Position numbers and translations under genes: made by a program
In this document: positions 17,592-25,862 of the stretch, in pieces
How positions within the stretch are numbered: the stretch's first letter is position 1
How the letters are laid out: each line of letters starts with the position of its first letter
The notes under the pieces: generated by a model
What the model saw: the letters and a program-made list of their open reading frames with translations, nothing else
Told to the model about the DNA's origin: nothing
Databases searched by the model: none
Assembly: GCF_000745015.1 (NCBI RefSeq)
Contig: NZ_JQNA01000002.1
Span: 3,534,001 to 3,598,000, forward strand
Source: Burkholderia sp. 9120
GTDB taxonomy: Bacteria; Pseudomonadota; Gammaproteobacteria; Burkholderiales; Burkholderiaceae
Direction: 5' to 3'
DNA length: 64,000 nt

Positions 17592-18075
17592 AAGGTGAGT
17601 TTAAATCACCATCACGTTAGCAAATTTTTCGTCTTTACCAAAAAATATTTTTTGTTAATATGAGTTGTGCGTCGCACCAACAAGAAGGGCGATTATTTGT
17701 CGCGCAAAACCGTTTCGATGAATATGCCTGTTTATGTAAATTGTTTTAAATGTGTAGAGTTTTTCCTCAGGCTGAGTCAATGTTTCGTTGATTCGACGTA
17801 TCCCCGCGGAGGCTTCACAGGCAGGCTTATGCGTAATACGTATTTTATATGCCGAGTGAATAAATCCGAACCAGATCGTGCAGATCGACATGGCGGTTCG
17901 CGCCGCGCCTTTGTCGACGTTGCTGGGAACTTTCGGGCCGATTGGATATTACTGCGGGGCGCGTTTCGTGAATGAAATGCGATCAGAAAACTGTTTTCAT
18001 ACGTCTATTTTTGTGTGGACTTTCAACCTTTCATAGCTTGACGTCGCGGTAAAACTCATCAATCTGAATCCAGTT
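17592..18075. promoter_or_regulatory. AT-rich divergent control region between LysR and the biosynthetic cluster
   Basis: About 480 bases, the most AT-rich stretch in this half of the window. It contains a perfect 14-bp palindrome AAAAAATATTTTTT at 17640-17653, a TGCG-T-CGCA element just beyond it, and GAAAAC-T-GTTTTC at 17987-17999 about 80 bases before the exporter start. These fit LysR binding and promoter sites. A 102-codon frame at 17667-17975 has no protein-like features and is not called. Confidence 0.55.
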
Positions 18076-19655
18076 ATGAATTCGACTACTTCTTCCATGG
18101 CGACGTCACCGTCCCGGCAGGTTTTGGTTCTTATTGCCGTGATTCTTGCGTGTTTTAGCGTGCCGCTGAATTTCACCGCTGGCCCAACCGCCCAGCCTTA
18201 TATCGCGAAGGATCTGGTGGGGGGGCCGCAGCGCTCTCGTGGATCACCAATGCCTTTTTTCTCAGTTGCGGCAGTACGCTGATGGCGGCGGGCGCCATGG
18301 CCGACCAATATGGCCGCAAGAAGATCTTCGCGATCGGCATGGTGGTTTCGACCATCATGTCGTTCCTGATGCCTTTCGCTTCAAGCGTGTTCGCTCTCGA
18401 CTTACTGCGAGTGCCGCAAGGGTTGGCCGCGGCATGTGCGTACTCCGGCGGTATTTCAATCCTTGCACAGGAATTCGAAGGTCACGCCCGCACCAGGATT
18501 TTCAGTGTGATCGGCATCACCTTCGGCGCAGGGCTCGCGTTCGGCCCGACCATTGCCGGCATTCTGATCACCTGCTTCAGTTGGCGAGCGGTGTTCTTTG
18601 GCAGCACCATCATCAGCCTGGTTGCCCTTGTGTTGTGCGTTACGTCGATGACCGACAGCAAGGATCCAAACGCGCGCGGCCTCGACTGGTGGGGAGCATC
18701 GATCTTCACGCTGATGCTGACGTCCTTCACGTTTGCGATGATCGAAGCACCGACGCAAGGTTGGACCGCCCCGCTGACCCTCGGCCTGTTCACGCTGTCT
18801 GCTGTCGCGCTGGTGGTGTTCGTCGCCGTCGAGAAGCGCGTGGTCAACCCGATGCTCGATCTTTCGCTGTTCGCTTATCCGCAGTTCGTCGGGGTGCAGT
18901 TATTGCCGCTCGCCGCCGCGTATTGCTATGCCGTTCTGCTGGTTGTGCTGCCGCTGCGGTTCATCGGCATTGAGAATCTGACCGCACTCCAGTCTGGCGT
19001 ACTGATGATTTACTTCTCCGGCTCGCTGCTGTTCATTCCGTTCGTCGCGGCGAGTATGACCCGCTATGTGCCCGTCGGCGTTCTGGCTGGTGTCGGCATG
19101 CTGATTTCGGTCGCCGGCATGTTCTTCCTGATGCGCGTACCGATCGGCGATCACGGCATGCTGATGCGCATCAATCTTGCCGTGATCGGCTTCGGTGTAG
19201 CGATCCCCTGGGGCTTAATGGACAACCTCGCGGTTTCCGTGGTGCCGAAAGAAAAAGCGGGTATGGCAATCGGCATCTTCGGCGCGTTACGTGTCTCGTT
19301 CGACACCACTGCGATCGCGATCGTCGGCTCACTCCTCGCGTTCTTTATCGCACGAAATCTGGGGGCGATACCCGGACTCGATCCGCAGTCGGTCGCGGTG
19401 GCTTCAGCGCAACTCTCTGCCGGCGCACTTCCGAAGGCGCAAAGCTACCTGCCCTCCGTGACGCATGCCCAGTGGCTGAGCGCCTACGACATTGCGTTTC
19501 GCCATCTTCTGGTCGCACTGATCACGTTGACGAGTGCCGCCACGCTGCTCGTGTTCGCATTGCTGGGGCGCGTCAGTCTCAATCACGAAGAGAGCAACGC
19601 GGAGCCGTCGCCCGGCGTGACGCTGGCAAAAGAACTGAGTGGGCAGGAATCATGA
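18076..19655 (+). pseudogene. MFS exporter (DHA2-like, 14-helix type) with a frameshift in a G7 tract
   Basis: The N-terminal frame reads MNSTTSSM...QPYIAKDLVGG and then loses sense. The sense continues in another frame as AAALSWITNAFFLSCGSTLM, and on through GAMADQYGRKKIF, the MFS motif A region, to the stop at 19655. The break lies at seven Gs (18219-18225); eight or five Gs would restore one protein of about 525 residues. It may be a sequencing error, a slippage switch or a real inactivation. Translation could restart at the ATG at 18282, losing the first helix. Family context suggests proton-driven efflux of the cluster product. The end overlaps the next gene (ATGA). Confidence 0.85.
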
Positions 19656-20773
19656 TCCTCAACGACATACCTCCGCAATTGCTGCACAAGGGATCGGCGG
19701 ACGACGTCCTGATTCACCGCTACCGGCCGGCTCCGCCACTCTATCTGAACGACACGATTGGGACCGCGTCGGTGGTGCGTGCAGACAATGAGGTGCTCGC
19801 GGACCTTTACGTGATGTGCGATGAAGCGCGCTGTCGGCTGGACGTGCCGCTCGACGAGCGCGGTCACTTTGTCGCCGATGCTTCACTGTCGGGCGGCGTG
19901 TCTCTCGACGCGACCTGGGAGATGCTGCGCGCCGTGCCGTACCAGGTGCTTGAGCCGTGGTTGGCCCAGAAAGACCGTGGATCCCGCGACTCGCAGCCGC
20001 TGGACGATGCGATCGCCAGGATCGTCAGCGCGTACGGTGAAGAGCGGCGCGGGTCCAGCTCGTATGAAATGATCAATCGCGCCGATCACTACTATTTCTA
20101 CCGGAAGGAACACGAGCACGTACCGGGCGTCATGCTGATCGAAGCGCAGCGCCAGGCGGTCTACTACCACCTGTACAAACACACGCGTCATCAGCGCGGC
20201 AAGGTGACGGTCAGCCTCAACGAGCTCAATTCCGCGTTTTACGCGTACGCGGAATTGATGTATCCGATTGAGCTGGTTGTCGACGATCTGACACCGGGTA
20301 ACGCGCCGTGTCCGCGGAATATTCACTACCGGGTTTCGTTTTATCAACGCATGAATCTGATTGCCGTTATCGATACGAAGGCAAGCGTCATTGAGATGAC
20401 CCGCTTCGAGAAGATTCGAAACATCTTTATCACGTCGGATAACTGGTACATGCCGGTTGACCAGGCTCGCGTGCAGTGCACGATCGCCACCCGTGATGAA
20501 GCGCGCAGCGACGCTTTACTGCTCGCCGTTTCCGAAACGGCCTGCGTCACACGCTCCGTGAATATCGAGCATGAGAGTGTGCGATCGCTCGTCGTGTCGG
20601 ACGCGGAAGGCGTCACGTTTTTGCAAGACGTCGCGTTCGACCGCGAGCTTGGCGACCAGATGCTGTGGCGCTTCGTCAATGTGACGCCGGACAAGGTAAT
20701 CGACATCGGCAGGGTCATCAAGCGCGGGTTCGTCGTCGCCGCGAGAGCGCCCGACGTCGTGTCGAATAGATGA
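19652..20773 (+). CDS. AfsA-like hotdog protein (A-factor/butyrolactone synthase-related)
   Basis: The 373-residue protein contains, at about residues 145-245, HYYFYRKEHEHVPGVMLIEAQRQA followed by ELNSAFYAYAELMYPIEL. This closely follows the AfsA consensus (DHVPGM..LEAARQA and the F..F.E...P segment). AfsA-family enzymes condense a beta-ketoacyl thioester with dihydroxyacetone phosphate in gamma-butyrolactone synthesis. Here the N-terminal 140 and C-terminal 120 residues do not obviously form the second hotdog repeat of the Streptomyces proteins, so the chemistry may differ. It is coupled to the exporter and followed by acyl carrier and ketosynthase genes. The ATG at 19652 overlaps the exporter stop. 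Confidence 0.68.
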   Translation: MILNDIPPQLLHKGSADDVLIHRYRPAPPLYLNDTIGTASVVRADNEVLADLYVMCDEARCRLDVPLDERGHFVADASLSGGVSLDATWEMLRAVPYQVLEPWLAQKDRGSRDSQPLDDAIARIVSAYGEERRGSSSYEMINRADHYYFYRKEHEHVPGVMLIEAQRQAVYYHLYKHTRHQRGKVTVSLNELNSAFYAYAELMYPIELVVDDLTPGNAPCPRNIHYRVSFYQRMNLIAVIDTKASVIEMTRFEKIRNIFITSDNWYMPVDQARVQCTIATRDEARSDALLLAVSETACVTRSVNIEHESVRSLVVSDAEGVTFLQDVAFDRELGDQMLWRFVNVTPDKVIDIGRVIKRGFVVAARAPDVVSNR

Positions 20774-20851
20774 CCTGTTTCGTATTTATCGAATAGTTCG
20801 AATTATTTTTACCAGACGCATCCGGCTGCGAAACCTTCGAGGATAAATATC

Positions 20852-21154
20852 ATGAGGCAAGAGATTCGGGACATCATCAATCGGGCAATTGACGCGCAGG
20901 AAACCCTGTTGCCAGCCGCGATCGATCGTTCTGCAGGCGATGCGACGCCGATCTTCGGTGAAGGAGCGCCGTTCGATTCCATGGGGCTCGTTGCACTGAT
21001 CGTGCAGATTGAGGAGATGGTTGAAAGCGAGACGGGCGCGGCGCTTACGCTGGTTAGCGAGAAGGCTATGTCCGCACATCGAAGCCCGTTCGCAACGATC
21101 TCGACGCTTGGCGAATTTATCGAGTCGCTGCTGCTGGAGGACTCACGTGTCTGA
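20852..21154 (+). CDS. Acyl carrier protein 1
   Basis: The 100-residue carrier protein has the phosphopantetheine site serine at residue 43 in FDSMGLVALIVQIEE, the normal helix II motif. The N-terminus MRQEIRDIINRAI and the acidic composition fit. It lies 78 bases after the AfsA-like gene; the gap is AT-rich and has a TCGAA-TAG-TTCGA palindrome, so a secondary promoter is possible. Its 3' end overlaps the SDR gene by 8 bases. Confidence 0.85.
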   Translation: MRQEIRDIINRAIDAQETLLPAAIDRSAGDATPIFGEGAPFDSMGLVALIVQIEEMVESETGAALTLVSEKAMSAHRSPFATISTLGEFIESLLLEDSRV

Positions 21155-21848
21155 CACTCCCATCACCCTTATCACCGGCACGCGCAAGGGCATCGGCAAA
21201 TATCTCGTCGAACATTATGTGTCCCTCGGGCACCAGGTGGTCGGATGCAGCCGCGAGAACGCGGACTGGACACTGCCGGGCTACGATCACATGTGTGCCG
21301 ACGTCGCCGACGAATCCGCCGTGCGCAAGATCATGTCGTCCATTCGCGAGAAGCACGGCAGGCTCGACAATCTCATCAACAATGCCGGTATCGCAAGCAT
21401 GAATCACATCATGCTCACGCCGCTCGCGACCGTCAACCAGATCCTCAACACCAACGTTGTCGGCACGTTCCTTTTTTGCCGGGAAGCGGCGAAGTTGATG
21501 ACGAAAGAGCGCAAGGGGCGCATCGTCAACTTCACGACCGTCGCGACGCCGCTCAAGCTCGAAGGGGAGGCGATCTATGCCGCGTCGAAAGCGGCGATCG
21601 GATCGCTGACCGAGGTGATCGCGCGAGAACTCGCCCCTTTTGGCATCACCGTGAATGCGGTAGGACCGACGCCGATCGAAACCGACCTGATCCGTTCGGT
21701 GCCAAAGAGCAAGATGGATCGCCTGCTGGCACGCCAGGCGATTCCGCGCTTCGGAACGTTCGCTGACGTTTCGAACGCGATCGATTTCTTCCTGCGGCCC
21801 ACGAGCGACTTCGTGACCGGGCAGAACCTCTTCCTGGGTGGGGTATGA
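21147..21848 (+). CDS. Short-chain dehydrogenase/reductase (FabG-like)
   Basis: The 233-residue NAD(P)-dependent reductase has TGTRKGIG at residues 10-17, NNAG at 78-81 and the catalytic YxxxK at Tyr144/Lys148. The position where the family usually has its catalytic serine (13 before the Tyr) is threonine. The GTG at 21147 is the start that gives a normal Rossmann N-terminus; it overlaps the ACP stop. It probably reduces a ketoacyl-ACP intermediate of the cluster. Confidence 0.9.
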   Translation: MSDTPITLITGTRKGIGKYLVEHYVSLGHQVVGCSRENADWTLPGYDHMCADVADESAVRKIMSSIREKHGRLDNLINNAGIASMNHIMLTPLATVNQILNTNVVGTFLFCREAAKLMTKERKGRIVNFTTVATPLKLEGEAIYAASKAAIGSLTEVIARELAPFGITVNAVGPTPIETDLIRSVPKSKMDRLLARQAIPRFGTFADVSNAIDFFLRPTSDFVTGQNLFLGGV

Positions 21849-23221
21849 ACGCGCTCGACGTCCTCGACGCGCGGTTCACCGCCGCCGGCGATGCGACTGC
21901 GCTGGTGATCGGCGGCGACAGATTTTCCTATGCGGAGCTGCGCGCCGAGGTCATGCGAGTCGAGCGGGTGCTCAGCGCGCAGGACTGCATCGCGGGAACC
22001 GTCGCCCTCGTCGCCGACTACTCCTTGCAGTCGGTCGCTTATCTGGTCGCGCTCTGGCGGCTGCATAACGTGGTCGCGTTGTTGAGCGGGCGTCAGGCGA
22101 ATCAGGAGAGCGAGCTGATTTGCCTCGCCGAAGCGCGTTGGGAAATCCGCATAGACGCAGGAAAAGGCGTCGAACTCAGGCGCACCGGCGTCGCGACCAC
22201 GCATGCTTTGCTCGCGGGGCTGAGCAGAAGGCGCGAACCGGGGTTCATCATTTTTTCCTCGGGCTCGACCGGACGTCCGAAAGCGAGCGTCCATCGGGCA
22301 TGGCCGTTTCTGGACAAACACCTCGCGCCCAAACGGTGTCTGCGCTCGATTTCGTTTCTGTTGTTCGATCACATTGGCGGTCTGAACACGCTGCTTTATG
22401 TCCTGTTCAACCAGGGTACGTTGATCGTGCCCGCGTCCCGGCGCCCGGAAGTGGTCGCGCAGGCTATCGAAACGCAGCGCGTGCAGGCACTGACGACGTC
22501 GCCCACTTTTCTGAATCTGCTGATCTTTAGCGGGGCGCTTGAGCGTTTCGACCTGAGTTCGCTGCAGGTCGTGAACTACGGCACCGAGCCGATGCCCGAG
22601 CGCGTGCTGGAACGGCTCACGGCCGTGCTACCGGCAACACGCTTCTCCCAGGCGTACGGATTGACCGAGACGGGCGTCGTACCCACCCGGTCGGAATCGT
22701 CGAGGTCGAACTGGCTCAAGATCGGCGGCGCGGGATGTGAGGTTCGCGTGGTGGACGGCCTGCTCGAGATCCGTAGCGAAACGACGATGCTTGGCTATCT
22801 GAATGCCGAAAGCCCGTTCACCGCCGACGGTTACTTCAAGACGGGCGATGCAGTCGTGCAGAAGGGGGACCACTACAGGATCGTAGGTCGCCAGTCGGAT
22901 CTGATCAACGTGGGCGGCGAGAAGGTGTATCCGGCGGAGATCGAGCATGTGCTCAAAGATGTCGACGGTGTGATCGACGTCATGGTGAGCCGCGCCGAGC
23001 ATCCGCTTGTCGGTCACATGGTGGCAGCGACCTTCCGCCTCGCCGAAGTCGAAACGCTCGACACATTTCGTAAGCGGCTGTACGCGTTCTGCCTGGACAG
23101 ACTCCCATCTGCCTGGATTCCTCGCAAGATTCGTATCACGACCGAGCCGCTGCACGGCGAGCGCTTCAAGAAATTGCGCACGCCGCTCAGCCTTGATTCA
23201 CTTGCCAATGAAGAGGCCTGA
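21845..23221 (+). CDS. AMP-forming acyl/aryl ligase (ANL superfamily)
   Basis: The 458-residue enzyme activates a carboxylic acid as adenylate and passes it to CoA or a carrier protein. The P-loop FSSGSTGRPK is at about 137-146, YGLTETG at 271-277, GYFKTGD at 329-335 and GRQSDLINVGGEKVYP in the hinge. The C-terminal lysine lies in GERFKKLR (about 442-443). It is shorter than typical acyl-CoA synthetases. Flanked by two ACP genes and overlapping the SDR by 4 bases, it likely loads one of the carrier proteins. Confidence 0.9.
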   Translation: MNALDVLDARFTAAGDATALVIGGDRFSYAELRAEVMRVERVLSAQDCIAGTVALVADYSLQSVAYLVALWRLHNVVALLSGRQANQESELICLAEARWEIRIDAGKGVELRRTGVATTHALLAGLSRRREPGFIIFSSGSTGRPKASVHRAWPFLDKHLAPKRCLRSISFLLFDHIGGLNTLLYVLFNQGTLIVPASRRPEVVAQAIETQRVQALTTSPTFLNLLIFSGALERFDLSSLQVVNYGTEPMPERVLERLTAVLPATRFSQAYGLTETGVVPTRSESSRSNWLKIGGAGCEVRVVDGLLEIRSETTMLGYLNAESPFTADGYFKTGDAVVQKGDHYRIVGRQSDLINVGGEKVYPAEIEHVLKDVDGVIDVMVSRAEHPLVGHMVAATFRLAEVETLDTFRKRLYAFCLDRLPSAWIPRKIRITTEPLHGERFKKLRTPLSLDSLANEEA

Positions 23222-23225
23222 CGTC

Positions 23226-23468
23226 ATGGACATGGAAGAACTACGGGTGGAACTTGCCGCCCTCCTCGAAGTGCCGGTCAGCGAACTGACCGACGACGCG
23301 TCGCTGCACCAGTTTGTCAACTGGGATTCGCTTTCGATGGTCTCGCTGATCGCAATTCTCGCTGGCGGCGGCTTGAACTCCGTGAATGTATCGAGGCTCG
23401 AGAAGCTCGACACAGTGGGCGATATTCGCGGCCTGCTCACGCCGGTTTGCGAGAGCACTGCGCGATGA
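23226..23468 (+). CDS. Acyl carrier protein 2
   Basis: The 80-residue protein has the phosphopantetheine serine at residue 35 in NWDSLSMVSLI. The start ATG at 23226 is 4 bases past the ligase stop; a second ATG two codons later is possible. It overlaps the ketosynthase start by 4 bases. It is distinct in sequence from ACP 1, which suggests different partners. Confidence 0.88.
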   Translation: MDMEELRVELAALLEVPVSELTDDASLHQFVNWDSLSMVSLIAILAGGGLNSVNVSRLEKLDTVGDIRGLLTPVCESTAR

Positions 23469-24511
23469 TCGTCTCGTTCGATCGTGTCCGCGTGTCCGCG
23501 ATCACGGCCGCGCTACCCGCCGCGAGGCTCGACATGGCGAGCCTCGCCGACGAGCACGGAGCGCTCGAGGTCCGGCGCATCATCGAGAGTACCGGGATTC
23601 GCTCGGTGCGGGTGGCGGGCGGCCTGTCGACGGGTGATTTGTGCGAAGCGGCCGCGCGGCACCTGCTCGCCGAGGCGTGCGTGCAAACAGAGGCAATCGA
23701 CGCGGTAGTCGTCGTCACGCAGACTCCCGACGATTTCATGCCAGGCGCAGCGGTTGGTCTGCAGGCGCGACTCGGTCTATCAGAGGAGTGCCTCGCGTTC
23801 GACATCGACTACGGTTGCTCGGGCTACGTGTATGGCCTTTTGCAGGCGTCGATGCTCGTGCAGGCTGGTTGCCGGTCGGTGCTGCTGTGCACGGGTGACG
23901 TCACTACCAAGCTGCTTAAACCCGGTGACCGTCACGTGCGGATGGTGTTCGGCGACGCGGCGAGCGCGTCGCTTGTCGAGGCGGGCGATGGGCGAATCGA
24001 CTATGCGTGCCGTACCGACGGAAGCGGTGCGAGCCACTTAAAGACGCCGATTAACTATGCCAACGGTCCGCACGGCTCGGCGCGGGTCGGGCATCTCCAT
24101 ATGAGCGGCAACGAGGTCATGAATTTTGCGTTGTCGCGTGTGCCGCCGCTGATCGACCAACTGCTTGCGCACTGCGGTATCGACAAGGCTGCGCTCGATC
24201 TCGTGGCTCTCCATCAGGCCAACCAGTTCATGCTGCGCTACCTGCGCAAGATCATGAAACTCTCCGAGGAGCAGACACCAATCGGTTTGTCCGACGTCGG
24301 CAATACCGGGCCTTCATCGATTCCGCTGCTGCTGGCAGGCGGTCATGGCTTTGCTGGACGCTCGCTCAAGGAGTCACTGCTGTGCGGGTTTGGTATTGGC
24401 TTGTCGCTGGCGGCGGCGCGGCTCGATCTTTCTGCAACGCGCCTGATCGCGCCGGTCAATGTCGCCGCACCGCTCGTGCCTGACCACGTTGCCGCGCAGG
24501 TGCTCGTATGA
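23465..24511 (+). CDS. KAS III-like (FabH family) ketosynthase/acyltransferase
   Basis: The 348-residue thiolase-fold enzyme has a complete FabH triad: Cys118 (DYGCSGYVYG), His250 (ALHQANQFM) and Asn280 (DVGNTGPSS). Such enzymes start fatty-acid or polyketide chains by condensing an acyl-CoA with a malonyl-ACP; secondary-metabolite members can also transfer acyl groups to other nucleophiles. Coupled to ACP 2 by overlap. It could make the beta-ketoacyl thioester used by the AfsA-like protein (inference). Confidence 0.92.
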   Translation: MIVSFDRVRVSAITAALPAARLDMASLADEHGALEVRRIIESTGIRSVRVAGGLSTGDLCEAAARHLLAEACVQTEAIDAVVVVTQTPDDFMPGAAVGLQARLGLSEECLAFDIDYGCSGYVYGLLQASMLVQAGCRSVLLCTGDVTTKLLKPGDRHVRMVFGDAASASLVEAGDGRIDYACRTDGSGASHLKTPINYANGPHGSARVGHLHMSGNEVMNFALSRVPPLIDQLLAHCGIDKAALDLVALHQANQFMLRYLRKIMKLSEEQTPIGLSDVGNTGPSSIPLLLAGGHGFAGRSLKESLLCGFGIGLSLAAARLDLSATRLIAPVNVAAPLVPDHVAAQVLV

Positions 24512-25377
24512 CAGGACCGGTGCTTTTCCATCGTGTCGCTGGCACGGGCCAGGACGCGGTGATGCTGCTGCCGGGTCTGCAGGCGGATCACCGGATCTGG
24601 CGGGCGGTCCTGTCCATTCTTGCGGTCGACTGGCGAACCGTGGCGGCAGACAACCGCGGCTTCGGACAAACCCGCTTCAACGGCGAGCCATTGTCGATCG
24701 AAGCGATGGCGCACGACGTGCTGAGATTGATGGACACCCTGTCAGTTTCACGCGTTTGTATCGCAGGACATTCAATGGGCGGAGCAATTGCCCAGTGGAT
24801 CGCGTACCACCGCCCTGACCGTGTACGCGCGCTCGCGCTTTGCAACACGTTTCGCGCGATGCGCAGCGTCGAGCTCACGGCGATCGCCGATCGCCTGAAA
24901 GAGCCGTGTGACGCCAGAGACTGGGCGGATATCCAGCGGCGGCTGTCGAACCATCTGTTTACGCGCGGGGCGTTGCTCAGCGCGGCGGGCGCCGCAATCG
25001 CCGCGCAGCGTGCCTCCACAACGAATGCAACCCATGCCAGCGGCCTGCGTCGACAGCTCGAGGCGCTGCTGTCGTTTGATTCGCGAGACTGGGTCGGGCA
25101 GTTGAGCGTACCCACATTGATCGTGGATTCAGCCGCAGACCGTCCCTTCTTCGCGGACGAAGCCAGTTCGATGAGCAAGGCCATCCGCACGTCGCGGCGC
25201 GTCACGCTGCCCGGTGGCCATGCGAGCACCGTCGAGCAGTGGCGACCGCTTGGGCATTTGTTGAAGACGTTCTTTGGTGAGCTCGAGTACCCGAATCGAA
25301 GCCCGCGGTGGCGCCCATGTCCGGCGGTCAGGACGGCTGGCGGGTCCAGCGACCGCCCCGGAGCCGGCAGGTCTTGA
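24508..25377 (+). CDS. Alpha/beta hydrolase
   Basis: The 289-residue protein has nucleophile elbow GHSMGG with Ser89, the oxyanion-side LLPGLQADHRIW, and the late GGHAS with the likely catalytic histidine. It overlaps the ketosynthase stop by 4 bases. In this setting it may release the product as a thioesterase or act as a lactonase; sequence alone does not decide. The last 25 residues are arginine/proline rich and may be disordered. Confidence 0.85.
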   Translation: MTGPVLFHRVAGTGQDAVMLLPGLQADHRIWRAVLSILAVDWRTVAADNRGFGQTRFNGEPLSIEAMAHDVLRLMDTLSVSRVCIAGHSMGGAIAQWIAYHRPDRVRALALCNTFRAMRSVELTAIADRLKEPCDARDWADIQRRLSNHLFTRGALLSAAGAAIAAQRASTTNATHASGLRRQLEALLSFDSRDWVGQLSVPTLIVDSAADRPFFADEASSMSKAIRTSRRVTLPGGHASTVEQWRPLGHLLKTFFGELEYPNRSPRWRPCPAVRTAGGSSDRPGAGRS

Positions 25378-25458
25378 TGAACGTAACGCAGTCGTAGCAC
25401 GGGCTTCAGACGCGCATGACCGTCTCGACGTCTTTTTAATCACTTTAAAGGAGCATTC

Positions 25459-25749
25459 ATGTATCTGATCGTTTCCCAATACGTCGTGGAACCGGCCAAG
25501 GTCGATCCGCACCGCAAGTCACACTCGGAATGGGTGGCGAAGTACATCGGCGACGGCACGTTCATCGCAGCCGGCCCGCGCGAATCTAAAACGGGTGGCG
25601 TGATCATCGCGAAGGGCATTGACCAGACGACGCTTAACACGATCCTTGCCGAGGATTCGTTCGTCGTCCAGAAACTTGTGGAGATCGAGATCGTCGGCTT
25701 CGATCCGGTGTTCGCCGCCGAGCAGTTCCTGGCGCTCAAGGAGCAGTAA
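25459..25749 (+). CDS. YciI-like small protein
   Basis: The 96-residue alpha+beta barrel protein of the YciI/muconolactone-isomerase-like type starts MYLIVSQYVV and has PHRKSHSEWVAKYIGDGTF with the conserved His. A GGAG site precedes the ATG. Such proteins accompany oxygenases and pathways with labile intermediates; the function here is unknown. Confidence 0.75.
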   Translation: MYLIVSQYVVEPAKVDPHRKSHSEWVAKYIGDGTFIAAGPRESKTGGVIIAKGIDQTTLNTILAEDSFVVQKLVEIEIVGFDPVFAAEQFLALKEQ

Positions 25750-25862
25750 CGAGCCCAGTACCGTAACCGGGTCTCCGGGTCGGCGCGAGCCCGGAGACGG
25801 ACCGATCCCAGTTGCGCCACGGCGCGCCGGACACTACTCACGACTCACGAACAACACTCATC

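Noticed and set aside
17667..17975. 102-codon frame in the LysR-exporter spacer
   Set aside because: Mixed composition, no ribosome binding site of note and no recognisable feature; the spacer is better read as regulatory.
18282..19655. Treating the second exporter frame as a complete independent gene
   Set aside because: It would lack the first helix, and the missing sense is present in the adjacent frame up to the G7 tract, so one broken gene explains both pieces.
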